64,000 nt of DNA from Plectosphaerella cucumerina (taxonomy: Eukaryota > Ascomycota > Sordariomycetes > Glomerellales > Plectosphaerellaceae). Location of the stretch: assembly GCA_020746995.1 (NCBI GenBank), contig JAGPXD010000003.1, positions 3,224,001 to 3,288,000 on the forward strand, given 5' to 3'. A program made the translations under genes and the position numbers. The number at the start of each line of letters is the position of its first letter. Positions within the stretch are counted from its first letter, which is position 1. Positions 1 through 10,752 of this stretch are shown in pieces. Under the pieces are notes generated by a model that did no database searches, was not told the DNA's origin, and was given only the letters and a program-made list of their open reading frames with translations.

Positions 1-70
1 TGCAAGCAGTTGTGTAAGATCAGCCCCAAGTCGCGAATGTTGGAAGAAGTCGGTGGCTCAGCACCAGCCA

Positions 71-692
71 TCAGTACCAAGTCGGTGGCACGGTCCAATG
101 CCTCAGCATGGTATTGACACCGGCCGTCCACTCGCTCTCGAAGCGTGTGGCCAGCATTGCCGACTCGTGGTCCGTCGGCATCCGACCACCCCACATCTCG
201 GGCTTCATGGCCTCGACGAGAGCGTACCTGGGGATGAGGTCCTCCTCCTTGATCTTCGTCAGGACCAGCCATGCCAGGTTCCAGCTACGATTCGATTCTG
301 GGTCTCCGCGCACGCGCATGTGTGCATCGGCCACGATGTCTCCGGCAAAGGGGTAGGAGCGTGTGATTCCACGCAATTCGTTCAGCAGCTGATAGCTGCT
401 GACGTAGTAGTCCCAGGCCGCCGTCATGGGACCCTGAAAGGCGAGGGCATCGTCTTCGTTCTCCATCGTCGCTGCCGTACGCTCAATACGGCAGAGTTCC
501 GTCAATGTGTTGACGCGATGTGTCCTGAGGGAGTCGATCATCTGTTGGATAGACGACTGTGTTGCCGCGAGCGTCAGTGCCGGGATCGACCCATGTATTG
601 GAGGAGCGGCTTACCTGGCTCGGTCTCTTCTTCCCACTGCCAGTGCTGCGTGAGCTACGGCTCGATCCTCCGGAACGGGATGAGGAAGGCAT
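71..692 (-). CDS. Hypothetical protein, two exons, 187 aa
   Basis: Exon 1 is 692-615 and exon 2 is 556-71. The 58-nt intron (614-557) has a GTAAGC donor and an ACAG acceptor, and the join is in phase 0. The first 26 residues are Ser/Arg-rich and low complexity (MPSSSRSGGSSRSSRS). The rest is a globular-looking domain rich in Trp, Tyr and acidic residues, ending VPPTWY. No signal peptide or membrane segment is visible. I do not recognise the family and assign no function. The second exon has a normal coding composition and the splice rescues a clean frame, so I believe it is a real gene. The 3' end could be wrong if a further intron lies near position 71, because the window edge is close. Confidence 0.6.
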
Positions 693-3600
693 GGCTAAGC
701 TGGTGATAACTTTTGAGAGAATGTGATAGACAAGCCCTCGGCTTCAAGTGTTTCGCTTTGGGAGTTCCCAAATATTGCTCTGCGATGCGGTGCGACCCCA
801 ACGATAGACGGGATGTGCCTTGGTCTTTAAGAAACAGAAATACTGGATCTGGTTGAAAAGGTCGGAGGCCGTCCAGCCTGAGAGGTGGTGCTTACAACAC
901 CCTTCGTGCTGGCAGTGCTCGATTGCGGGCTGATTCCGTTCAGATAACGGCCAAGTAGGACTATGGTTGGGTAGCAATGATGAATGCCCTGCAACGTCAA
1001 GCAGCTTGATGACTCCGATCTCCAAAGCAGCTGGACTGATGTGCAGCCTAGACAACTATTGAACTGTCACGAAGACGGAATGTCTTCTTTTGGGACACCA
1101 CCGCCGGGATTGGGGGCCAGTATGGACCCAGTAGACAGGCATGCAGATCCAGAAGAACCCACAGCCAAGGAAACGATGCGCGGCAAGGCTGCAGCTGAAA
1201 AGGAGGCCTTGGTGAAGGCCTGGTGGCGCTTTAACGGAGGAGTGGTGGTCCGGGAGGGTGTTCGAGGGAGCAGCTTGGTATACCAAGGGGCTTATGAGGG
1301 GGTGTAAGCAGTTGATGGCGTGCAAACAACACATCTGCCTAAGTAAAGACGGATGTGGTTGCTAGAGGAATTGAGACAGACCGGCCTGGTAGGAAAGGTT
1401 GATATGGCTTGGCCCAACCACCTGGAGATGTGACAACTCTCGGCTGTAAGCGCCTATTGCCGCGCCATAGGGCTGAGACCCCTTGTCTGCAAAGGCGCGC
1501 TTTCCAACGTCCGGCATGGCGGGTAGGACGGAGCAAGATGTCTGCTTGAGTCTTGGCTTAGGATGAACTAGAAGGTGACAGGGATGGTAGTAGCAGGGGG
1601 CTCAGGAAAAGTGGCGGTGGAACTGAGGATCTCTCAGAGGTGACTCCAGGGGCACACTGTACGTACCTAGGAACAGCAGGGGTTCTTGTTTTGGGGGCCA
1701 CAGCCTGAGGTCGATGCCGGTAGTCTCGGGGAAGGGGGCTTTGCAGAGGTAGGGCCCCACCACAGGGGAAGTTCCAGGACGGTGGCACTGCCCATAAAAC
1801 GGCTCTTGCATCATATGCCAGGCCTCAATGAGACCGTCTCCTCCCGCCGGCTGGGTCTTCCAAGCCAAGGAGATGGACCGGGGACTGGCATGCCTTTGAC
1901 GGAGGCGCAGGCGAAGTGAGACTTTAGCACAGGCGACCTGTCCATGGATCGCAGACAGAGATCCTGGAGGGCTCCATCGGCGAGCAGCTTTTGACAAGTC
2001 GCCTCACATCGTGTAGCATCGGTGGAGTAGCTCGCCAACGTCGTTGTGGGAGCGTGGGGGTGAGAAGGGAACGCCCAGAGGCAGCCTTCACACCTGGTCA
2101 AGGTGGAAGATGATTGGCAGGTAGCCACACGAGAACCAGATAGAGATTTGAGATCCTTAGTGGTGTCATGATGTGCGAGGCAAGCCTTCAAGACTGGATG
2201 TGCTCGGGTCTTGAGTCCTGCCTGTATGCGCAGGGCTGTCAGGAGTTGCCAGAGATTAGAGGCTTGACATCTGCGAATTGCGCCGCTATCACGGTAGCAT
2301 CGGCAAGCAAAAGTCGCGCTCTTTCTGACGGGCATCAGATGTCGTCGCGGAGGGCTACCCCTGGCATGTCATCCTGCAAGGCTGCATATGCTCGAGGTCG
2401 GTTCGATGCAGGTGCCCAAAGAGGGAGCCGGCATTGCGTCCGACTGCCAAAAAGGAAAGGTCGACTGACTAGCCGCTCCTTCAAAGGGCGCCCGGATTCA
2501 ACGATGAAATCCTTCGTCATTGGTCTCGGCGGCGTTGCTGACAGGGAGGCATCGGTATGGCTACCGCATGTTGTGAGCGGGCCGACCGATCACCGGCCTG
2601 CTCGGAGAGAGCGTCCAATGAGGGTCTTCTCTTGTCATGGAGGATCAGAGCTAGGCTTCGAGGCGGAGGCAAGCCTTGCCTTGGCGATGCGGCCATACAG
2701 GGTGCGTTCGAGATAAATGCACGGAATGGTGACGTTCACAGGCAACCGATGACCGTCACAGCGGTCCGTCATGTCGCGGCCGTGTCTTGACTATGCCTCA
2801 TCGTCTGGGCGCAATATGATGCTATTTGCGACTGAGGCCTCGCGGGCTGGACGACAGGGAGGTGGTGGAAAAATAGAAGCATCTGCTTGGTGATGATGTT
2901 GAGTTGTCGGTGGTTGATAGTGGGAGGCCTTCGTCATTTCGAGGAAACAGCTGCTGCGCCTCCCCCGTCAAAAACAGAAGCTCAAGCCACACCCCTATGC
3001 CCTTGCCGCTCGGAGCTCACCGAGGCGCTAGGCCTCATTAGGTGACCGAATCTGGTGCTCCCTCTTCCTCCCGCTTCGCTCAGCCACAGCGACCACTTCC
3101 CCTATCAACAGCATTGTGTTGTTGAAGACCTCAATCCGCCCTTTACTCCTTCCGGTGTCGTTTTTCGAGAGGATGATGTGTCAGCACATTTGTTTTGATG
3201 CTTTTGGAATGACACTTTTGCCATCTTGAGTATGGCTTGAAATCAATCTGGCTAGGATTCAACAGCACTATAAACAAACCTCCAGGCTGATGTCTATAGA
3301 TGGGTTGACCGTACAGCCTGCAGAGACCTGGAATTGTTGTTTGTATTGACAGAGATGATTTGAACAGCCGGAAGTACCGGATCAGACGTGAAGAAGAAGA
3401 AGAAGAAGAAGAAGAAGGCTATCTCAACGGAACTTGACGTTCACTTGGATAGCCAGGCAGAAAAACAGGGGCCATACCTATTGTCTTTTGCTCGGTCAAT
3501 CGAAGATGGCAAACTTATGACTGTTGCGGTACAGCTTAGGCTTCGGGACACAACGCCAGGTTTTGTCACACTGCGTCGTTCTGTCGACCTCCGCCATGTT

Positions 3601-4072
3601 CCACCGCTTGTGAAATGGGGGTGGTTCATCTGATGCAACAAGACCATGTTCTACAAGATAAATTGCAGTCGATTATCACACGAGACTGAATGCATTGTTT
3701 CCATCACCTCGTCCTCGAGAGTCACCCGAGGATGGCGTGGCGCGTACAATCTGAGACGGTCCGTGGCAAGATCCACATGGTGGACGTTTCCGACCCCGCC
3801 CCGCCATGACGCCCCCGCGCGCGGAGGCAAAGCTTCCCATTGGCCGGGAATGGTGCAAGGAGGTTGGAGGCCCGAGCTCCTGTTTCCAGGCGCTGGCGGC
3901 GCTGGGGTCGGGGGCTTCAATTGGAGACGTTCAGGGTCCGTTTGAAACGTGGTAGCTTTCGACTAACAGGTGGCTTCCTCCTCCTTCCGCCCGCCCCCCA
4001 GAACGCTCCTCCTTTCCCATCTACACAACTTCAACCAACCACCAATCCATCGACGCATTGAAAGTTGCAACA
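693..4072. other. 3.4-kb stretch without a supportable gene
   Basis: I read both strands and found only short overlapping frames without recognisable domains or consistent splice structure. The last 150 bases before 4073 are pyrimidine-rich (CTTCCTCC-type runs), as expected for the leader of the cyclophilin gene. A GAA microsatellite lies at 3390-3417. Confidence 0.5.
3390..3417. repeat. (GAA)9 microsatellite
   Basis: Nine uninterrupted GAA units are visible. In one frame this makes a poly-lysine start of a short open frame (3388-3633), which has no other sign of being a gene. Confidence 0.9.
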
Positions 4073-4843
4073 ATGTTCAGCCTTCGCCGGGTCATTCTCT
4101 CGGCCATCCTGCTCCTCGGAGTCAGCATGGTCTTCTTCTCCCAGACCGTTGAGGCCACCAAGGGCCCCAAGATCACCCACAAGGTCTACTTCGACATTGA
4201 ACAGGGTGACAAGCCCCTTGGTCGCGTCGTCCTCGGTCTCTACGGCAAGACTGTCCCCAAGACCGCCGAGAACTTCCGCGCTCTCGCCACCGGCGAGAAG
4301 GGCTTCGGTTACGAGGGCTCGACCTTCCACCGCGTCATCAAGAACTTCATGATCCAGGGCGGCGACTTCACCAAGGGCGACGGCACCGGCGGCAAGTCCA
4401 GTATGTGCATTGCCAGCAGAGGCAGCCCCAAAATCTCCAACTTTGACAAGCGGATGCTAATCGATGACCCCTCCAGTCTACGGCGAGAAGTTCCCCGATG
4501 AGAACTTCAAGCTCAAGCACTCCAAGAAGGGCCTCCTCTCCATGGCCAACGCCGGCGCCGACACCAACGGCTCCCAGTTCTTCATCACCACCGTCATCAC
4601 CTCGTAAATACCCACCAAACCTCCGACTTTGATACCTCGCGGAACATGACGCTGATTCCCACCCCTCGCAGTTGGCTCGATGGCCGCCACGTCGTCTTCG
4701 GCGAGGTCCTTGAGGGCTACGAGTTCATCGAGAAGATTGAGAACTCCAAGACCCAGCCCGGCGACAAGCCCGTCGAGACGGTCAAGATCGCCAAGTCTGG
4801 CGAGCTTGAGGTCCCCCCCGAAGGTATCCACGTGGAGCTGTAA
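4073..4843 (+). CDS. cypB: ER cyclophilin B (peptidyl-prolyl isomerase), 208 aa luminal form
   Basis: Exons are 4073-4400, 4477-4603 and 4672-4843. The introns are GTATGT..CCAG with branch GCTAAT, and GTAAAT..GCAG with branch GCTGAT. Residues 1-28 form a signal peptide with a hydrophobic core (VILSAILLLGVSMVFF). The cyclophilin fold follows, with FHR at 85-87 (catalytic Arg87), QGGDF at 95-99, the SMANAGADTNGSQFF core near 131-145, and Trp153 of the cyclosporin-binding site. The chain ends HVEL, which fits an HDEL-like ER retrieval signal. The role is proline isomerisation during folding of secretory proteins. The ATG at 4073 is used because the in-frame codon at 4058 is TTG. The family and compartment are clear. 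An alternative 3' end of this gene is described in the next entry. Confidence 0.93.
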
Positions 4844-5179
4844 AGCAGTCTCTTGCCATCTACAAATCGACGTCCACCCTGTCAAACCTCAACCTGTTAG
4901 ATTCCCTTTATCATTTTCCCCGTCGACTGTCTGCGTGTCATGATCATGGCTGACACTTGGTTCCACTTCATAGGCCTGTTGGGAGACGTCGAGTGGGCCA
5001 GCGGCCAGAACACAGAGGATCAGCCTCTTGTTGTGGGCGCCTCTTCCGAGGAGGGCTGGCCCCTCATCCAGAAGGGTCTCTTCTTCCTTGTCATCATCGG
5101 CGCCGTCGTCGCCGTCCTCCGCGTCAAGCAGAAGCGCGAGCGTCAGGAGCTGCTCCACGAGAAGGAGTGGAGCGCGTAA
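4073..5179 (+). CDS. cypB: Alternative membrane-anchored cyclophilin B isoform, 270 aa (predicted)
   Basis: A fourth intron can be drawn inside the last coding exon. The donor GTATCC is at 4824, 20 nt before the stop codon, the branch site GGCTGAC lies just upstream, and the acceptor CATAG ends at 4973 (150 nt). Splicing joins residue Glu202 in frame to exon 4974-5179, which has no stop until 5179. The new 68-residue tail replaces GIHVEL with an acidic linker, a hydrophobic helix (LFFLVIIGAVVAVL) and a basic/acidic tail ending EKEWSA. The expected product is a type I membrane protein with the isomerase in the lumen. Visible evidence: splice signals, phase match and a coherent transmembrane segment. 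Inference: that both forms are made. The exon could instead be constitutive, or part of a separate small gene starting at 4940 or 4946. Confidence 0.65.
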
Positions 5180-5453
5180 AGGCATAGATAGGTCGTCGTA
5201 CATGCACATTTGGCAAAGAGGCTCGCTCGTACATGAAAAGTTCTGCAATGCTCAATCGTCGCACCTCATGCGAAAGTGATGAAAAGTTGGTGACTGATGC
5301 CCCCTCTACCGTTGGCGGGGTACATGCCGCTATCACGTGTGGGTCCTGAGCCTCACCTAAAAAAAATCGGGTTCAACTTTCGTTGATGAGGAGAGTGAGT
5401 TTCGAACACAACCAAGTCAACCAACACTTTTCAGCCAATCCGAAATTCGCAAC

Positions 5454-5981
5454 ATGAAGATTCTCAGCCTCAACTTCCTGACTTGCGCCGTCAAGGCGTG
5501 CAAGTCGTCGACGGCCTCATACCCCCTGCACCCCAAGGACGCGGAGCTGGTCCAGGATGACATTGAGATCAACGAGCAGATGCTGCTCAACGTCCTGCCC
5601 CGCCTTGACTGGGCGGCGCTGAGGACAAACGCAACAGAGGTTCGTCGATACACATGTTATTGTCCACGCAGAGGATTGTCTTTTCCAGACTTTCTTCGGA
5701 GCCTTGAACAGCTGGCGAGAGCATTTGCGACCCCTCACAGCCGCTATAACGACTTTTTGGCCAACATACTGACTTGTTGCCAGCTTGGATTCCCCGAGTT
5801 GCCTGCCGAGGCGCCGACAGCCGAGCAGCTTCAGCAGGACGAAAAGGCCCTCAAGGATCTTCATCACCTCCTCCTGGAAACACAGATCTCGGAGGGTAAG
5901 CTGGTCTGCGGCAACTGCGGACATGAGTACGCCATTCGCGAGGGCATCGCAAACTTCCTGCTGCCTAGCCACTTGGTGTAG
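5454..5981 (+). CDS. TRM112: TRM112, activator subunit of several methyltransferases, 127 aa
   Basis: Exon 1 is 5454-5639 and exon 2 is 5784-5981. The 144-nt intron has a GTTCGT donor, a TACTGAC branch and a CCAG acceptor. It is divisible by three and contains no stop, so an unspliced frame reads straight through it. The protein begins MKILSLNFLTC, has the two-part zinc-binding arrangement (Cys11 and Cys16 region, then CGNCGHEY near the C-terminus) and ends FLLPSHLV, as in the family. Trm112 is known to bind and activate Trm9, Trm11, Mtq2 and Bud23, acting in tRNA, eRF1 and 18S rRNA methylation. Its usual length (about 125-135 aa) matches only the spliced form. It runs convergently towards BIG1. 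Confidence 0.93.
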   Translation: MKILSLNFLTCAVKACKSSTASYPLHPKDAELVQDDIEINEQMLLNVLPRLDWAALRTNATEVRRYTCYCPRRGLSFPDFLRSLEQLARAFATPHSRYNDFLANILTCCQLGFPELPAEAPTAEQLQQDEKALKDLHHLLLETQISEGKLVCGNCGHEYAIREGIANFLLPSHLV

Positions 5982-6287
5982 GCCGTAGTCATCGACAATG
6001 GACGGTTGGCATTTGTGCGCATCCCATGTGCCACTCGCAGTTGGGGTTGAGGCGTTCTGGCGTTTTGAAAAGGTAGAAAAGGGACGGCGTGTTGACAAGG
6101 AGACGCCCTGAAGAATCATGATGACGACTTCACATGAACCTGCACCCGCGCGTGGCATGTGATGAACCACCCCTTACGATGGTTGATGCTCGAATTCCAC
6201 CAATAACTCCCTATAGTGTCATACAGTATACACGGTGCGCGTTTACGTGCACATTGGAACCCTCCCGCTCGCTTCCATCACCCACTC

Positions 6288-7267
6288 TTAGTTCTGCTTC
6301 TTCTGGGCGGCCGGGGCCATCTCCTTATCAAACGCGCCGTACGAAACCTCGAGGCTAGCGAGGGCACGGATACCGACGAAAAGGACGCTGAAGAGGAAGA
6401 AGACGGCCAGTAGACCGTGGAAGATGCCTGCAACCTGTCAGCAATGCCCATGTCGTCGTTGTTTCTGTGGAATGACGAACCAGGCGTAAAGAACTGGTAC
6501 TTCTCGAAGAGAGGACGGGTATCCTTCTCTGTGCCGTTCTCCGCCCTACGACCAGGGACGACGCGAGCTCGCAGCCTCTTCAGCTCGTCCGACATGGAGT
6601 TGCCAAAGTCTGCCTCATAGGTCGCCGACTCGCCGGGGCTGGTCAGGTAGAGGACGCTGTAAGACTTGGAGGACTGGGCCTCCTCGATGGCACCGCGAAG
6701 GAGATAGTCTGGAACACATTAGTCCACGATTCCCAACAAATGTTCAGCGCCAGCAGCCACGTACCATTGTCAGCGAGCTGCGCGGCGTGGTCCTTGGTGG
6801 ACAGGGCAGGCAGCTTGGTCTCGGAGACTGTTACGGTCTTTCCCTTCTTGGCGCACACGGCCTGGATGTACTCCTCAAGCTCGTGGCGATCAATCTGGCC
6901 CACGACCTCAGCGACACTGAAAGTACCCTTGACGCGCGAGTCCTCGACTGCCTTGCACAGGTTCGGAACGCCGCATCCAGAGGCGGTGCGAATGTCGGCA
7001 GCAGCCGCGTTCGGCTGCGAGACGATCTGGTAGTGGTCGTTCGGGCAAGACTCGAGGATAGATTTGATGGATGTCACGACCTGACGGCCGGTCTGGAGTT
7101 GCGCATCGTTTGCCGGTGCATCGAACCTGGAGGTATCAGCATGGAAGCTCGCGTTGGCCAACACATACATACTGCTCTGTGGACAGGTAAACAAATGGCG
7201 ATGTGTCGGCAAAAGCGTTCGCTGTGGCGGCGAGGGCCAAAAGGCCAGAGGATGGTGATAGACGCAT
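6288..7267 (-). CDS. BIG1: BIG1-type ER membrane protein, 274 aa
   Basis: Exons are 7267-7173, 7126-6765, 6708-6481 and 6427-6288, with introns of 46, 56 and 53 nt. The third intron uses a GTTCGT donor. The protein has an N-terminal signal sequence (LLALAATANAFA), the early motif DTSPFVYLST, a luminal domain with four cysteines (SCPND, GCG, LCKA, VCAKK), and a C-terminal membrane helix after KYQFFTPGIF followed by a short tail ending AQKKQN. This is the layout of Big1, a type I ER protein needed for normal beta-1,6-glucan and wall assembly and related to V-ATPase accessory proteins. It is transcribed divergently from RRP17 across 289 bp. Confidence 0.85.
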
Positions 7268-7556
7268 GGCTGTTGTGTTGATTCTCTCTGGTACCAGCGT
7301 GGATGCTGCAATCACCTGGCGCCTCAAGCTCCAAGAATGACGGTGCCTGGAGGACTTGCGTAGCTCCCACGTCTTGCATCTATCAGAGGTGACCACCTCT
7401 TTAGAAGGATACCGTCCAAGCCCCCAGGTCCTGGCTTGGTCTAAGCAAAGGTGGGGCTTCCGTCTTCAAATGCTCGATGGCAGTCTTTATCTTATCGGTC
7501 ACTTGTCTAAAAACTTCCGACTCACATCGCAAACCGAGACAGCAGCAGCCGGCAGT

Positions 7557-8285
7557 ATGTTCGCGAAACCTCGGATACGGAAGTCCTCGGTGCTGCCGCC
7601 GCCGAAAAAGAGGAAGGCGGAGCCGACTATCGAGGAGGTCAATTTCAACTTTGACGCGCGAGAGGAATACCTCACCGGCTTCCACAAACGCAAGGTTCAA
7701 CGCCAGAAGTGGGCGCAAGAACAAGCAGCGAAGAGAGAGAAGGAGGAGAAGCTTTTGACAAGAAAACAGGTGAGGAGCACCTCTACACCCTGAAGGCTAC
7801 CCCGTACTGACTTTGTCGACGCATAGATCCGGCAAGAACGGGCACGAGAAGTCGAAGAACACGTTCAGTCAGTCAACAAGCTACTGCAAGAGGCGCAAGC
7901 GGCGAACTCGGACGACGACCAGGAGATTCAAGCCGAGGATTTCGAGGAATGGAACGGCATTGAAGAGGCCACACGCGAACAGGTCATCGATTTCGAAGAG
8001 GAATACATCGACGAGGACAAGTTCACCACAGTCAAGGTGGAAGCCGTGTCGGTGTCAAGAGACGGATTCGAAAAGATCTACGACTCGGACGACAACGAGA
8101 GCAAGGAAGAAGACGACAAGGACGCGACCGACAAGACGGAAGAAGACAAGAACGCTTCAAAGAAGAAGGAGTGGCCCAAGAAGCAGAAGCAGGCCAAATT
8201 CCGGTACGAGCAGAAGTTTGACCGGCAAAACGAGGCCAAGAAACAGCGAGCGAAGAAGCGGGCCAAGTTCAAAGGAAAGGAATGA
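7557..8285 (+). CDS. RRP17: Ribosomal RNA-processing protein 17 (Nol12 family), 223 aa
   Basis: Exon 1 is 7557-7769 and exon 2 is 7827-8285; the intron is GTGAGG..ATAG with a TACTGAC branch. The N-terminus MFAKPRIRKSSVLPPPKKRK is basic and nuclear. The conserved stretch FNFDAREEYLTGFHKRKVQR is the hallmark of the Nol12/Rrp17 family. A long charged coiled coil follows, then an acidic segment (residues about 150-180) and a Lys-rich tail ending AKFKGKE. The yeast protein is known as a 5'-3' exonuclease of pre-60S maturation. The ATG at 7557 is preferred because the family starts just before the basic segment, although the frame is open further upstream. Confidence 0.88.
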
Positions 8286-9059
8286 TGGCTTGGAAACAGA
8301 CGAAGAGTAGTGCCGGCTGCCTCTCGGGACCGCCCAGGATCCAGACGCAATCGCAACAAGACTGGCGGCCTGGCAACCCAGCCTTTTCCGACCACCAGCC
8401 GCCGAGGTCATTCATTTCCGCACCTCCTCGTGACCACGACCGCATCGTGCAGAAATCTAATCCGTATTCGTATTTGTGCTGCCATCGCGGCCGAATGGGA
8501 CCAACAGTCGCGGGCAAGCGATATGGACTGATATCTTCCTCTCTTCCATGGATGTTGACTCGACCCTCAACGTCGGCCAGTCCCCCAACCTCAAACCAGC
8601 CTCATGCAGCAATAAGAACACCAAAGGGGACCAACTGTCGAACAAAACTACAGGGATACTGCGGCATCGTACTATTCGTAGATGGTCTCGCCTACAGGTG
8701 AGGGGTTTGTCTACCTAGGTCGCGTCCTGCATGGCAGGCTGCAAGTTTGCGGCACAGTAGAACCGCCGGTTCTTGGCCAATCGTCCTCGCCATGAGCTAG
8801 GCCGAAGCCCTTTTACATTACCCGACCTCACCATAGGCATGGATGCAATGGCTATCACACGTTCTGCATGCCTCCTGGTTCTGATACGAGTATTCATGTA
8901 TAGTAGAGAAAACATGAACACGAGCATGATGAGACATTAGCGTTGTCATCACCTGAAATGCAGATAAGGTATGGAATATAAAAACTCAGCTTTCTCTCTC
9001 CTCTCTTCGGCTGCAGGTTCCAAAGTTCTCACGCACAACGACAAGCAAGCAGCACAACA
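8286..9059. other. Intergenic region, 3' side of RRP17 and promoter of the secreted protein
   Basis: No gene seen. A TATA box lies close to the downstream start (8977-8984). Confidence 0.6.
8977..8984 (+). promoter_or_regulatory. TATA box of the small secreted protein
   Basis: TATAAAAA lies 76 bases before the ATG at 9060, followed by a CT-rich stretch (CTTTCTCTCTCCTCTC) typical of transcription starts of strongly expressed fungal genes. Confidence 0.65.
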
Positions 9060-9580
9060 ATGAGACTCCTCAACGTCCTTGCCGTATTGGCACCTCTTTT
9101 GCCAGTTTGCAATGCAAACTTTGACCTCTACATGACTGTGTTTGACGACGCAATCCTGGATTGGTCAGTCTTTCAATCCGATCCAGACCAATGGACAGCC
9201 CTCAATGCCCCCCCTTTTCCACGAAAAAACGACGTGAGCGGCAGGCAAGAAGGCATCCGCTGCGTCGGTTGGTGCAACACAGAAGACCGCCCAGGTGGCA
9301 TCGAAGTCCTGGAGATGCACTTCAGGAACAACCCCTTGCTACACTGGAGTAAGTACCTCGAACTCGTCCTTGGCTCCAGACAATGTCACAGTTGATTGAT
9401 CGTGTTGGTTGTTCTTCAGCTATCTACAAGAATCGTAACTACGAGATGATTGGCCTCGATGGAAAGGTTTACGGACGATGCATCCCATTCCCGGGTCACT
9501 ACTTCGAATACTGGCCCATGCAGGGCTGGCGCAAATTCCGCTGTTTGACCAGTTTCACCGCCAAAGATATCAACGGGTAG
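9060..9580 (+). CDS. Small secreted cysteine-containing protein, 149 aa
   Basis: Exon 1 is 9060-9348 and exon 2 is 9420-9580, with a 71-nt GTAAGT..TCAG intron. A clear signal peptide (LLNVLAVLAPLLPVCNA) should be cut near residue 19. The mature chain of about 130 residues has four cysteines (68, 72, 117, 138), enough for two disulfides, and is rich in aromatics (DWSVF, YFEYWPMQGW). No enzyme motif is visible and I do not recognise the family. A TATA box and CT-rich leader suggest inducible or strong expression. It could be an effector or a defence- or competition-related secreted protein; the sequence alone does not decide. Confidence 0.8.
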
Positions 9581-10083
9581 ATATTGGGGAAACGAGATCA
9601 GTCTTTACTGATCAATTCGACATATCGTCGATACGAGTGTCGCCCAAGTTAGTTGCCCTCGAGCTTTGCATCAAACCTGGTAAGCTGACTGGGTGCTTCG
9701 CACAAAGCGGGTATTGCACGGCTGGCCTAAGATATGAAGGGAGCTTGGCCATCACACCCGGAAGCTCGATGGTTTGAGTGTTTCTCGGGCAGAGGCCGGC
9801 GTTCGAATCGCAGGCAAGGGTTGAGGGGAGAAGCTTGGTGATAGCAGGGGCTCAAACTCAGTTGTGATTAATACCATGATTGAGGACGCTGAGAAAACAT
9901 GTTCGCGTTGGACGGCAGGCAAATGCTATCAGACCATCGGGAAATACCCATCCATCAGTCCGCCCGGCTACTCACAGAGTTACGGGGGGATGCCGCGAGG
10001 TAACGACAGTCCGAAGGCCCCGAAGGGAGATCTATCGTGAGCACTTTGCGTGCACAACACCAAAAATAAACGGCCGGAATGAA
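9581..10083. other. Convergent intergenic region
   Basis: This is the 3' flank of both the secreted-protein gene and tropomyosin. No gene or RNA structure seen. Confidence 0.5.
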
Positions 10084-10752
10084 TTAGATGTTTCCAATCT
10101 CGTTCTGGAGCTCCTCCAGCTCCTTCTGGAGGTCGGCGTGCTTCTTGGCCTGCTCCTCGTACTTGGACTCCCATTGGTCGCGCTCGGCCTCGAGAGCCTG
10201 GACCTTGCGCTCGAAGTGGCCGGCCTTGACGTCGGTCTGGCGGAGCCTGCAGAGAAACCCAGCTGTCAGTATGTGTGCGTGCGCCGTCGGCAGTCTGGTG
10301 CATGCTTACTTCTCGTTGGCCTCGCGGAGCGTCTTGTCGGCCTCCTCGGCCTCCTCCTCGAGCAGCTGGAGCCTTCGCTGCAGGGTCTCGTTCTGTGTAC
10401 CAGTGCTGGTGCTCTCGTCGGCAGCCTTCTTGAAGTCCTTAACAGCAGTCTCCAGCTTCTCGACCTCGGACTCGAGGAGTCCGTTCTTGTGCTGCAGCGA
10501 GGTGATTTCCTGCTCCTTGGAGAGGTTCTCCTGCTCGAGGACCTTGACACGGGACTGGAGTTCCTCGACCTTGGCGGTGGCCTCGTCGGCCTCCAGGCGG
10601 AGGGAGTTCATTTTCTATCGTGGCAGAAACGTCGTCGTCAGCACGACATCGCAACATCAGGGGCTGATTACCCCTCCACTGGCCGTCGTTGGGGGAGCTG
10701 GTGGGGCAACTGGGAACGTGGCAGCAGAGCTTACCTCCTTGATGCGATCCAT
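10084..10752 (-). CDS. TPM1: Tropomyosin, 161 aa
   Basis: Exons are 10752-10735 (only six codons, MDRIKE), 10614-10310 and 10246-10084, with introns of 120 and 63 nt. The product is one continuous coiled coil with regular heptads (MNSLRLEADEATAKVEELQ, then VKVLEQENLSKEQEITSLQ) and ends ELEELQNEIGNI. The 161-residue length is that of short fungal tropomyosins. It binds and stabilises formin-made actin cables used in polarised growth and cytokinesis. The tiny first exon is needed: the open frame otherwise begins at an internal Met (10611) and would lack the conserved MDRIKEKM start. The gene diverges from the next one across 565 bp. Confidence 0.95.

Noticed and set aside
3388..3633. Open frame starting with poly-lysine
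   Set aside because: It is created by the GAA microsatellite and has no other coding feature.
40..4072. Search for a CRISPR array or prokaryotic operon structure
   Set aside because: Spliceosomal introns and fungal gene families throughout the window make these irrelevant; no regularly spaced repeats were seen.
9770..9830. GTTCGAATC-like T-arm suggesting a second tRNA
   Set aside because: No acceptor stem, D arm or anticodon stem can be folded around it; only the short B-box-like word matches.
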